A DNA stretch of 64,000 nucleotides, taken from IMG/VR virus record IMGVR_UViG_3300025151_004231, positions 62,001 through 126,000 of that record; one strand, 5' to 3'. This DNA comes from a virus. The first letter of the stretch is position 1; the number at the start of each line of letters is the position of its first letter. The translations under genes and the position numbers were made by a program. Below the pieces are notes generated by a model. That model had not been told where the DNA came from. It ran no database searches and worked only from the letters and a program-made list of their open reading frames with translations. Shown here one piece after another: positions 24,006-33,100 of this stretch.

Positions 24006-24925
24006 TATTTTTTCTTCTTTTTCTTTCCGCCAGTGCCCCAATTACTCGCACCAACTTTACGACACTTAACTAAAGCACCAGATGCGTATGCACTAGGCCA
24101 TACTTTATATCTGCTTTTGACTTTGTGATAACAAGCATCTTTTTTGCCTGCGGCTTCATCAAACTGTTCTTCTGTAATCATTTCTCCCGCTTCTTCATCT
24201 TCATAGATACTTTTTTCTAATTTGCCATGTTTCGGCGTGAAGAACGTTAACAGTTTGTCAAACTTTTCTTTGCTCATAATAGCCACTTGTTGCAGTCTTT
24301 CTCTATCTTGTGGCTTGACGTTCATGTACATTTGCATGAACTCATTGATATCTTTTAATGGTAGTATATGTTCTGACCCGTCTAAGAATTTGATTGGGTG
24401 ATCGCCGTCTACATCTTGTGCTTTTCTTAATTGCATTAAGATATGCTGTACTTTGTCTTTATCAGGATCTTCTGGCTTTTCCTCTTCTTCGTCATCATCG
24501 TCATCGTGTCTTTTCTTGCGTTTTGCTTCGTCAATTTCGTCCCAAGCAAATGCTTCTGATAAGCCAGATAATCTTTTGATATCTTCTAATGCCTCATCGA
24601 CTTTAGGATCATTACGTTTTTTGCTAATAACTTCTCCTGTGTCTCCGCATGATGCACAACCTTCTCCCTTACAACTAGGACATACTTGAGGATTGCCCCC
24701 TTCTGGTTTTGTGTGACCATGTGCTGGGTCATACTTTTTTAATTCTTTATTTTGACTGTGTTTACTACTTGTTGTAGGGCCTCTGTTAACGCCTTTACCT
24801 TCGTATGTGTTAGTATCACTACGAGCATCACTAGCAATACCCATTACCATGCCTGGAGAACCGTCACCTTTGTATGAGTTTTCACTCAAATAGTTTAATC
24901 CTGCTGTCTTTTTATACTTGTCCAT
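24005..24925 (-). CDS. Late multi-motif protein with Zn-ribbon and LSG motif
   Basis: A 306-residue, mostly disordered protein. In order: MDKYKKTAGLNYLSE (LxE at the end), a DnaJ-type half zinc finger CPSCKGEGCASCGDTG (about 80-96), the recurrent motif ALEDIKRLSGLSEAF, an acidic block, a helical region, and a C-terminal basic module ACYHKVKSRYKVWPSAYAS followed by KCRKVGASNWG and a lysine run. Its ATG is five bases after a late-promoter octamer (GATAAATACTATTATG). The assembly of short shared modules suggests a virion-internal protein; its function is not known. Confidence 0.7.
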   Translation of the reverse strand: MDKYKKTAGLNYLSENSYKGDGSPGMVMGIASDARSDTNTYEGKGVNRGPTTSSKHSQNKELKKYDPAHGHTKPEGGNPQVCPSCKGEGCASCGDTGEVISKKRNDPKVDEALEDIKRLSGLSEAFAWDEIDEAKRKKRHDDDDDEEEEKPEDPDKDKVQHILMQLRKAQDVDGDHPIKFLDGSEHILPLKDINEFMQMYMNVKPQDRERLQQVAIMSKEKFDKLLTFFTPKHGKLEKSIYEDEEAGEMITEEQFDEAAGKKDACYHKVKSRYKVWPSAYASGALVKCRKVGASNWGTGGKKKKKK

Positions 24926-24928
24926 AAT

Positions 24929-24938
24929 AGTATTTATC
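24929..24938 (-). promoter_or_regulatory. Late promoter GATAAATACT, leaderless spacing
   Basis: The sequence GATAAATACTATTATG matches the extended T4 late consensus at 12 of 13 positions, and the octamer ends five bases before ATG 24925. Confidence 0.7.
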
Positions 24939-24940
24939 TC

Positions 24941-26563
24941 TTAATTGCTTAGTTTCTTTTCTATGTACTTATTGATAAAAGCCTCTTGTCTATCTAAATC
25001 ATCATTACCATATGGCTCAATATTCTTATTAAATATGTCGTCTATTGTATATTTATTTGTAGAGAGATATCTGTGATAATAAAACACGCCTGGCCCGATG
25101 TCTTGTTTAAGTTCGTCATCATGTACAACTTCTTCAAATATTTTAAATGCTTCCCAAATATTCATAGTATCATGTTGCCATTTTAAATATGCATTAGATT
25201 CTAATGGTAATGCAAAATGTGCTGTTTCTTCGTCTAACTCAGAAAAGTCAACTCCCATTTCTTCGTTTGTAGTCTCTCTAATTACGCCTTCTTCTCTCCA
25301 TGTTCTTTCAAATACTGAATTCTGAACAGACAGCATATTTGCAATTGTTCCACCTGCAATGTACAATGGCGATATTGAATATGCACCTATATCTAAGTTT
25401 TCTTTTACCCACTTCAATCCTTCAAAAAACGTTTCTCTTGTTTCTCCCGGTAAGCCAATAATCATAGATGTCTGACAACGATAAGGTCCTCTGTCTTTGA
25501 ACCATTGTTGCATTTTAATCATGCCTTCTTTTAAAACTTCAGGCTTCATTCCTTTACCTACATAAGAACCTGCTTGCCGATTCAATGTTTCTAACCCATA
25601 ATAATGTGTGTGTAAACCCATATCCCAAATATCTTGCCAAGTCTCAGGGTGTGCTATCATTAAGTCTGCTCTCATAAAGCCTTGCAACTTTAACTTGAAG
25701 GGTAAAGTTTTTATAAGTTTTGCATACTTTGCTAATTTCTCTGGTGAGTCATTAATCGTTTCATCGTTGACTGAATAAGTATCGATTCCCCAACGTTCAT
25801 AATTTTCAATAAGTTCTTCTCTAAGACTATCAATACATCTACTAAAATCTCCCCTAACTCCTAAGACAGGAAACGAACAGAATTTACATTTAAACTTACA
25901 CCCACGAGATAATTCTAATGACAATACTTCTTGTGGTTGTATATAGTCTCTATCTTCATATGAAACATTAGCATTGGGCATAGGGTAAGCAGGATAATCT
26001 TTTGTGGCTTCTACTATGTTGATTGGTACGCCTCTATATAATTGTTTTGTCATTTGCAACATATTGAATTCTTTTTTAAAGTATTTTAACAATTCAGTAA
26101 TTGCATATTCTCCGTAACCAGTAACATAATAATCTAAATCATATTCTATTAATGCAGATATGTTATGAGATCCTCCCACAAAAGGTATGTTAGGATACAT
26201 TTCTTTAAGTCTTTTTATAGTCTGAAGCATTTCTGCTACTTTTGCATTTGCTTTTTTATCTTTTCCCATAACTCCATAACTTAATGGGAACAAAACAGAA
26301 AGACCTATGCATATAGTATCTTCTCTAACTCGTTGATGAAAGAATTTTAATATTTGTATTGGTGACCATGCTGGCCAAAAGTCTAAGACTTCGACATCAT
26401 AACCTTCGTTTCTTAGATATGAAGCAATGCGATGTGCGCCGTGGGCTCGTTTGACACTTGGCCATACTGACGAGTTTAAATCATCACTTGCACTTTGGAT
26501 AACGTCAGCCGCATCGTGCCTATCGAAGGATCCACCTAAGATAATCATGTGACCTTTAGACAT
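24941..26563 (-). CDS. B12-binding-domain radical SAM protein
   Basis: A 540-residue protein. Residues 1-190 are a cobalamin-binding-like Rossmann domain (MIILGGSFDRHDAADV, VGGSHNISALIEYDLDYYV). The radical-SAM core begins with LELSRGCKFKCKFCSFPVLG (CxxxCxxC) and includes a GLPGET segment typical of the family. These enzymes typically methylate unactivated carbons or add methylthio groups. The substrate is unknown; the window has no obvious pathway partner. It lies between two putative internal-protein genes, downstream of the GHEGRHR protein gene. Confidence 0.88.
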   Translation of the reverse strand: MSKGHMIILGGSFDRHDAADVIQSASDDLNSSVWPSVKRAHGAHRIASYLRNEGYDVEVLDFWPAWSPIQILKFFHQRVREDTICIGLSVLFPLSYGVMGKDKKANAKVAEMLQTIKRLKEMYPNIPFVGGSHNISALIEYDLDYYVTGYGEYAITELLKYFKKEFNMLQMTKQLYRGVPINIVEATKDYPAYPMPNANVSYEDRDYIQPQEVLSLELSRGCKFKCKFCSFPVLGVRGDFSRCIDSLREELIENYERWGIDTYSVNDETINDSPEKLAKYAKLIKTLPFKLKLQGFMRADLMIAHPETWQDIWDMGLHTHYYGLETLNRQAGSYVGKGMKPEVLKEGMIKMQQWFKDRGPYRCQTSMIIGLPGETRETFFEGLKWVKENLDIGAYSISPLYIAGGTIANMLSVQNSVFERTWREEGVIRETTNEEMGVDFSELDEETAHFALPLESNAYLKWQHDTMNIWEAFKIFEEVVHDDELKQDIGPGVFYYHRYLSTNKYTIDDIFNKNIEPYGNDDLDRQEAFINKYIEKKLSN

Positions 26564-26564
26564 A

Positions 26565-27191
26565 TTAGTTCTTCAGTGTGCCGATGTTAGGAACGTAATT
26601 GTTTCCTGTTTCATCGATGAGTCCGTTTATTAGTTCTTGTATCATCTCATCGTTGAGATGGCGCCTACGCATTTCACTAGATTTAAATCTTCCCCATAGA
26701 TGTACTTCAACTGGAACGTCTCCGTCAACTTCATCTACTGCATACATTCTATGTCTTCCTTCATGTCCTGTGACCTTCGCAGGCTGTGATAGATCGCCTT
26801 CTTCCCACTCGTCGGGTATTACAATAGATAAGAAAGGACTTGCAATAGGAACGCCCTTACGAACTTTATCAACTAAATCTTCATATTGTGAACTACGCAT
26901 ATCTCTTGGTAAACTTAATGCTAACTTATGAAATGTAGAGGGCTTCATCATAACACGAATACCAAAATAGTCTGGTTGTCCACCTGTATTATTCGGAACG
27001 ACACCCAATCCTTTTTCATTATCTAAGTTGTATTCATCTAATGCTGATACACCTGCGGGAACAGGCGTGTCTGTAGGCAAAAAGAATTTATGTTTACCTT
27101 TAGATGCTTTTTTAAGTTTGTAGGCAGGCATTGTTTTATAATCAGGTATCCCTGCAAAGCCCATCTCACTTAAAAATTCTCTTGCTCTCAT
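26565..27191 (-). CDS. GHEGRHR-motif protein with capsid-targeting-like start
   Basis: A 208-residue protein starting MRAREFLSE (LxE). The middle has VMMKPSTFHKLALSLPRD and the diagnostic VTGHEGRHRMYAVDE, a motif seen in phage polyvalent-type and ParB-like domains, where GxxGRHR resembles the ParB GERR box. A strand follows, VPVEVHLWGRF. Enzymatic role unknown. It overlaps the asparagine-synthase-like gene by four bases. Confidence 0.65.
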   Translation of the reverse strand: MRAREFLSEMGFAGIPDYKTMPAYKLKKASKGKHKFFLPTDTPVPAGVSALDEYNLDNEKGLGVVPNNTGGQPDYFGIRVMMKPSTFHKLALSLPRDMRSSQYEDLVDKVRKGVPIASPFLSIVIPDEWEEGDLSQPAKVTGHEGRHRMYAVDEVDGDVPVEVHLWGRFKSSEMRRRHLNDEMIQELINGLIDETGNNYVPNIGTLKN

Positions 27192-28624
27192 ATGTTTTGT
27201 GCCAAATCTCTGTCATGCGTTGCATCATATGTTGCGGCGTATAGTTCATCATAGTTGGCCGCTAATACATCATTACTAGGTGTAGTAAATTCATGCTCAA
27301 ACTTATTTATGATCGATCTTTGAATTGGTCCGTCTAATATATCTCCTACTAGATAATGATTTTTCATCTTTAAGACTTCATGGAACATTCTTCTGTCATT
27401 GTATATTGATGCAGACAATATATTATCATTAGTAGTAATCATACGTGTATATAATTTAGGCGTAGTTACCATTAAAAAGCCTTCTTCAAATGTTTTTCGT
27501 TTTTCTTTCCACAAATAGGGTTTTTCTTGTATATGTTCTTTGAAGTATTCTCTCATAAATGCTGTAACATACGTGTCAGTTGTTATCCAATTATTGTCTG
27601 AAGGTAACGAATACGTAACTCCATAGTGACTTCTTTTACTATCTATTTCAGAATGAAGTTTTTGTTTCATTTTTATTGTGTCAGGTTCATAGTATGTCAA
27701 ACATAATAACAACATGTGAGGTTTAAAATCTCTGACAAACATTTCATTACCGTTAACACCATACATAACAATGTCAGGCTTTTGTTCTTGCATTGCTATT
27801 TGTTTACTAGTGGGTAATATTGATTGCCAACGACATGAAGAATCAGTAAGATATTGTATGCATCCTTCTCTGTTTTCTGCTGTGTGCCATGTATAATGAT
27901 GTGTATTAGGATATCTCTGTTCCTGCTCTTTGATACATCTTAAATGTACTGCTCCGGCATCACATGGAGAAATATCATATAGAAGTTGTAGATCATCGTA
28001 GAAAAATAATGACTGAACACAAGAATCTATGCCTTCACTAAGTGAACAATATCGTACTGGATATTTTGCTTTGATAATTTCTGCATGAGATTTCATGCAT
28101 TCATAGACGTACTCAGTAAGTTCTTCTTGGTCCCATATCTCTTGTTCATACGCATCTTTTGCATCTTGTAAGTAATCATATGGGGGAATAAAAGATTTGA
28201 TGTGATCGTAAAATGTTTCATCTGCATCAAATTCTCGTTCATGTTTTAATTTTGTACCATCGAATGCAGTAGTGTTTGTAATGTCTTCTTCTTTGATAGT
28301 CATGTATGGTAGATAATTTGTAATTTCTATTCCATACTTGTCCGACAAAAATATTTTATGATTTTGAAAATAGTCTAATGCTAATTCGTAGTCAGTGTGA
28401 GTGAGTTTTATTGCAAAGAAGTTACCGTTTGCTTCAGTAAAACTAAAGTTTTCACATACTTCTCTAATGTCACCTTCAATTAAATAACCAGTATATAATA
28501 CAATAAAGTCTTCGCCTTCATATATCTCAACATCGTCTTCACGTATATAATACCAATCACCGAAACGTTCTATTGTCCAGGGCTTTGTAAATTTAGTTCT
28601 GTCCTTACAAAGAAAAAATCTCAT
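27188..28624 (-). CDS. Asparagine-synthase-like PP-loop ATP pyrophosphatase
   Basis: A 478-residue protein. The N-terminal ~150 residues resemble the amidotransferase half of AsnB-type enzymes in strand pattern (GNFFAIKLTHTDYELALDYF) but start MRFFLC, without the Cys2 nucleophile. The C-terminal half has CSLSEGIDSCVQS, a degenerate PP-loop (SGGxDS in the family), and YGVNGNEMFVRDF in the place of GxGADELF. It may therefore use free ammonia, be inactive, or adenylate another substrate. It is transcribed with late genes. Confidence 0.7.
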   Translation of the reverse strand: MRFFLCKDRTKFTKPWTIERFGDWYYIREDDVEIYEGEDFIVLYTGYLIEGDIREVCENFSFTEANGNFFAIKLTHTDYELALDYFQNHKIFLSDKYGIEITNYLPYMTIKEEDITNTTAFDGTKLKHEREFDADETFYDHIKSFIPPYDYLQDAKDAYEQEIWDQEELTEYVYECMKSHAEIIKAKYPVRYCSLSEGIDSCVQSLFFYDDLQLLYDISPCDAGAVHLRCIKEQEQRYPNTHHYTWHTAENREGCIQYLTDSSCRWQSILPTSKQIAMQEQKPDIVMYGVNGNEMFVRDFKPHMLLLCLTYYEPDTIKMKQKLHSEIDSKRSHYGVTYSLPSDNNWITTDTYVTAFMREYFKEHIQEKPYLWKEKRKTFEEGFLMVTTPKLYTRMITTNDNILSASIYNDRRMFHEVLKMKNHYLVGDILDGPIQRSIINKFEHEFTTPSNDVLAANYDELYAATYDATHDRDLAQNI

Positions 28625-29197
28625 TTATCCCCAGCCAAAGTCTGCATCGTTTTCTTGTGCGAATTTAACTATTTTAATTAATTGATCTATGTACTGAGTT
28701 ATTTGTCTGTCACTAGTGCCACCGTGATACATCATCGGACTCGTTCTTCCTATTCTATCCATACCTTCTCGGTCTTTGTATGTACCTATTTTACCACCTG
28801 TTAAAGATCCTGGCTCAGTATATTGTGATGTGTCTGCGTTCTTTAAGAATATAAGTCTTTTCATAAGAGCAGGCAAGTCTTTATTATCTACGTGTCCTGC
28901 ATAATCTTGTTCTAATCCTAACATATCAATGATTTTAAATCCATTAGAATTACTGACATTCATTTCAGGAGCATCACTTACAAACTCAAGGTTTTGACCT
29001 TTACCCTCGCAGTAATCACAGACCGCTTCATCGTAATATTTGTCTTTACCTGTACCATCACAAACCCAACAATCTACATTTTTGCGTTCACCAAAGTGAC
29101 TCATATCATGTATGGTTTTGCCTCTATCATCAACATAGGACTTCGTCACTGAAAAATCAATGCTCTCGTTCAGTTTTCTGAAGTCCCTTGATTTCAT
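28625..29197 (-). CDS. Protein with paired DnaJ-type zinc finger and capsid-targeting-like start
   Basis: A 190-residue protein starting MKSRDFRKLNE (LxE). It holds two CxxCxGxG halves, CWVCDGTGK and CDYCEGKGQ, separated by ten residues, the layout of one DnaJ-type zinc centre; no J-domain is present. The rest is helical, with an iron/zinc-free middle and a helix ITQYIDQLIKIVKFAQE. Single or partial versions of the same finger occur in the proteins at 24005-24925 and 30147-36206. Role unknown. Confidence 0.68.
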   Translation of the reverse strand: MKSRDFRKLNESIDFSVTKSYVDDRGKTIHDMSHFGERKNVDCWVCDGTGKDKYYDEAVCDYCEGKGQNLEFVSDAPEMNVSNSNGFKIIDMLGLEQDYAGHVDNKDLPALMKRLIFLKNADTSQYTEPGSLTGGKIGTYKDREGMDRIGRTSPMMYHGGTSDRQITQYIDQLIKIVKFAQENDADFGWG

Positions 29198-29198
29198 A

Positions 29199-29684
29199 TT
29201 AGAGATCGCCAGTAGTAATTACGACAGAGTTGTAGGGTTCTGATTGTGGTTTTGCAAAAGTTGCTGTATATTTCCAATTATTACCTGTGTAATGAACTGA
29301 TGCAGTAGGATAACCTTTGTTGCAATCGTTATCACATGTTACGTGTGCTGAACCACTCCAGTATCCATAACTCATTTCAAAGTTACCGTTACCTGGATTA
29401 GGGTCTTTTACTGATGTCGGCGGAGTAATGTAACATGTAAGTACTGATCCTGATGGTGAATGTGTATTAGACTGTAAGTTTACAGTTTGTCCTACAGCAA
29501 CATCAGTAGTAACATCTTTTTTATCGACACCCCAAGTTTGCTTACATTGGAATGATTGATCTCCTTTGTTAGTAACTTGTAATGCTAATGTGACTGGATC
29601 ACTACCGAGTCTTTTTTCTTGGCAGCCTGCAAATGCAAGTAAAACTACTACAACTGCGACTACTCCAAATACTATCTTTTTCAT
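29199..29684 (-). CDS. Predicted lipoprotein, 161 aa
   Basis: Signal peptide MKKIVFGVVAVVVVLLAFAGC with a lipobox-like AFAGC, then a mature domain rich in beta strands with cysteine pairs (CKQTWGV, CYITPP, CDNDC). Export and lipidation in the infected cell are the family expectation. Phage lipoproteins often act in superinfection exclusion or lysis; neither is shown. The ATG overlaps the stop of the small upstream gene (ATGA). Confidence 0.72.
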   Translation of the reverse strand: MKKIVFGVVAVVVVLLAFAGCQEKRLGSDPVTLALQVTNKGDQSFQCKQTWGVDKKDVTTDVAVGQTVNLQSNTHSPSGSVLTCYITPPTSVKDPNPGNGNFEMSYGYWSGSAHVTCDNDCNKGYPTASVHYTGNNWKYTATFAKPQSEPYNSVVITTGDL

Positions 29685-29848
29685 TTAAATATTCCTTTTT
29701 GTTTATCGTTTCTATTATCTTTATATTTAGCAGTGGGTAGGTCAGTGTTCTTTTTACCGTAAACATCACCTATCTTGTGCATACGTTTCCCGGGCTTTGT
29801 AGAACTGTATTCTACGTCAGCCTCTGTAATAACTTCTCTTATCTTCAT
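29681..29848 (-). CDS. Small late protein, 55 aa, capsid-targeting-like start
   Basis: An open frame from ATG 29848 (TAATG with the upstream stop) to TGA 29681 (ATGA with the lipoprotein). It starts MKIREVITE (IxE) and continues with a hydrophilic, lysine-rich 46-residue body (KPGKRMHKIGDVYGKKN). Cutting after IxE would leave a small basic peptide, as in T4 internal peptides and proteins. Coupling on both sides strongly supports the gene. Confidence 0.7.
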   Translation of the reverse strand: MKIREVITEADVEYSSTKPGKRMHKIGDVYGKKNTDLPTAKYKDNRNDKQKGIFK

Positions 29849-30150
29849 TAGTCTATTAAAACCATATATGCTTCTGGATTATATTTTCTAAACCAGTCAG
29901 AACCTTTTCTTACTAAGTCCCATTGTTGTGTCAAGTTCGCACCCATGATAACATCATATACTGCAATCTCTTGTGGGTCAAGTTTAATACTAGCACCGCT
30001 AATAGGATTCATTACAGTTGCAGGTTCATCATCTAATATTTGTGCATCAAATGGCATAGGTCTATCTTTCATTTTCTCTTGCCATGATTCACGCAATGTA
30101 CCTGATAATTCTCTGATACGATTTAATTCGTCATAATTTACTTCTTTCAT
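29848..30150 (-). CDS. Late protein, 100 aa, N-terminal LSG motif
   Basis: Start placed at ATG 30150, in ATGA overlap with the giant gene; a start at 30213 would lie inside it. It opens MKEVNYDELNRIRELSGTLRES, whose ELNRIRELSG is the recurrent E-L-x-x-I-x-x-L-S-G motif found near the end of the giant protein and in the 24005-24925 protein. The rest is a small alpha/beta domain (LDPQEIAVYDVIMGANLTQ). Not recognised. Confidence 0.6.
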   Translation of the reverse strand: MKEVNYDELNRIRELSGTLRESWQEKMKDRPMPFDAQILDDEPATVMNPISGASIKLDPQEIAVYDVIMGANLTQQWDLVRKGSDWFRKYNPEAYMVLID

Positions 30151-33100
30151 TTTATATCTCCGGTTGGCTTTTCGCCAGTCATTTTTGGTAGTGAAAACCA
30201 CAGTTGAAACCATTCAGGAGTTCCGGGCTGAATGTTTTTCTCTTTCATTATCTTTGCAATCTCTGCCGCAGTCTTTGATATGTTTGAACCTGAATATGCT
30301 GATGTTGCACCTTCAACTTGTACTGGTATCTGATAACGTTCATACACGCCAGACAATCGTTTAATGTCTTCTAATTCTTTTACATGTAAGAACTCACTAG
30401 TTCTAGGTAACTTCTTACCTTCTTTAACTACACGTAAAGGGTTATAAATTTTTCTTGCTCTTTTGTATAGGTCTGCAAAGTCAACATCTGCTACTAGTGG
30501 ATATTCAGGTAACCCTGGTCTTTGTTTTGCTCTCCAGTCTGGATTAAGCCAATTCATTATTAGTGGTCTAACATCATCTTCTTCATCTAATTCAGACATA
30601 GCATCAAATAACCCATCGTCACCGATAACATCATATAATACATCTTCTGCATCATGTCTTTTAATCTTTTCATATTCTCTGTGTTTCATATTAGACATGC
30701 CAGCAGTGCAATCTATGTTGTCAGGTATTCCGTTTGGATACTTATTGACAAGTGCTTCTAGTTTCTTTACTCTTGCTTCAATGTATTCGTTTGTAAGATG
30801 TTCAGGTTTTGAATCAGCATCTGGAATAAGCATTTCTTTCCAACGTCTCAAGTCATCTTTGATGTCGTATCCTGGCCCACAGCCATGTCCTTGACACACT
30901 TCACAACTTAAATCAACATCATCATTATCTCCACCTCTTAGTAAAGGTTCTTTCAATAACTCTAATGCTTTTTCTGCATCAAATGCCCAAACGTTTTCTT
31001 GTACTTTCTTTTTACCTACTTTAGGTATTCTATTTGTACCAGTCTTTAATGGTCTGTTAATCATTTCTTTTAACTTACCGTCACTGACAAGTCTGTCATA
31101 CTTAGGCTTTTGTATTGCCCAAGAGCCGTTCTTCATAAAGAAGCCCATTGCTTTTAATTGTTCGTTACTATAACTTCCTGTCAATCGTATGTTATTTAAG
31201 AATACAAGTTGACCATAATTTTGTTTTGACTTTTTCTTTTTCAGTTCCCAGTATGCTTTATCGCCTAAACTTTCAAATATTATCTTAGACATTATAGCAT
31301 GTATTTCATGTTCACGCAACCATTTATTTGATTTTGAATATTGATCAAATATCGGTTTTAGTTCAGGAAAAATTCCTGTGTCAGGATTAAAAAATAAGTT
31401 TTTCTTTTGGTCTTGATTCAAGTTGATTTTTCTATAGTCATTATAATCTCTATGTAAGATATATGCAACACGATTATTAGCAAAGTAAATAAACAACTTG
31501 TTGTACTTTTCGTCTTCGCCCCTTGAATAGTCTAAAACACTATGAGTAAAGTCCCAAGGTAAATCTAAATCTCTAGTAGCATTTAATACTGTGCGCCATG
31601 GACTTGCTACTGTTACTAATTTTCCGTCTTTTCGTTTTTTATAATTTTCATCACTAATAGGATTTAGTGTGATTTCATATCCTGTCCCCGGACCCAAAAC
31701 TTTTTTTGGATACTTATTACCGTACCCAGTTGCATCAATACCTATTCCATCAGGAAACTTGAACTCTTTGATACTCCTAATCCAGGGCTTGCCTTTGTTT
31801 GTTAATTTTGGTTTAGGCAATTGAGATACTGCTCTCGGTGTCCACGTCTGTGTAGGTATTACACCCATTTGTTTTAATTCTTTAGGTTTTGCTATCTTGT
31901 CTAAGTTCATTAACTGAGAGCCTATTGTAACCCATTTAGAATCTGGAATTTGACTTAACGTAATACCATCGTTGCGATATCCACTTCTATTATAATCTAT
32001 AAACTTACCACCTGTTTCTGGTTTCAATGCTACTATACCTTCTGAAACAGCATCATGGATAAATCTGCCTGCTCCACGTTCTATTTTTTTCGCAAATGGG
32101 GGTAAATTTTTACTCAAAGAATATTCATTAGCCCACTCCATATATGGTGTTATCTTATCATCATCGTAATAGTAATCCCTAGAGCCTGACTTTAATCTTT
32201 GCTCAATATCTAGGTGTTGATCTTTTCTTCCCTGCCAAATGTATAAAGGATTTGAGATGCCTATCTTTGCTATGCCTACTACATCTACACCATGTACTTT
32301 TGGTACATCTCTTGCAGAATCTGTCATCTGATCAGATGTTACGGGCAAAAAGTTAATAAATGCGCCAACGCCACTAGTCTTTGCGTTTGCTTCTTCTGCT
32401 TTTTGTTCTAGCCATGCCATTAACTCTGGGTTTTGTTTTGCTCTTGTAAGATAGTTTTTATTAACAAAAGCAGAATTCCCTTGGCTAGAGTCAACATTAT
32501 CAGCAGGTACAGCACTTAATTTATTAATAATATATTGTTTGTGTTCAGGTGCTTCACTAGCACTATATCTTTCGTTGTTGTCATCAAATTCAATTGCATT
32601 AACTTGTAATTCTGCAACACCTTGAAAAGGATCAATGTATATAGGAACTTGTAAGAATGGATTTTTTTCTGTACTTTGAAAATCGATTACATAAGATTCA
32701 CCAGAGTTCCAATGATCATCATCTTCCCAATCTTCTTCATGTCTTCCTATCTTTCTTGGATTCATACTGTGAGCATGTCGTTGCCATTGTTCACGTCCTC
32801 TCTCACTATCGTCAGATAAAGTTCTATCACTGATCTCGCCGTTAGTTCTTCTAACTTCGTTTCCAATTGGAGTAATATAATAACAATCACTACCGTCACT
32901 GTTTTTAAATGTATAAACTCTATTTTGTCCTAATTCAACTACATCTTCTTCTGTCAGATTTTGTGTTCTAACGTCTCCTATCTCTTTACTCTTTTCAGCA
33001 ATATAACTTGCTAACTCAGGGAAACGTTCCATGATTTCATTATACAGAGGTGTGTTAGGTGTGATACTTCCTTCTCCTCCCCTAGCAGAATCTACAAAGT

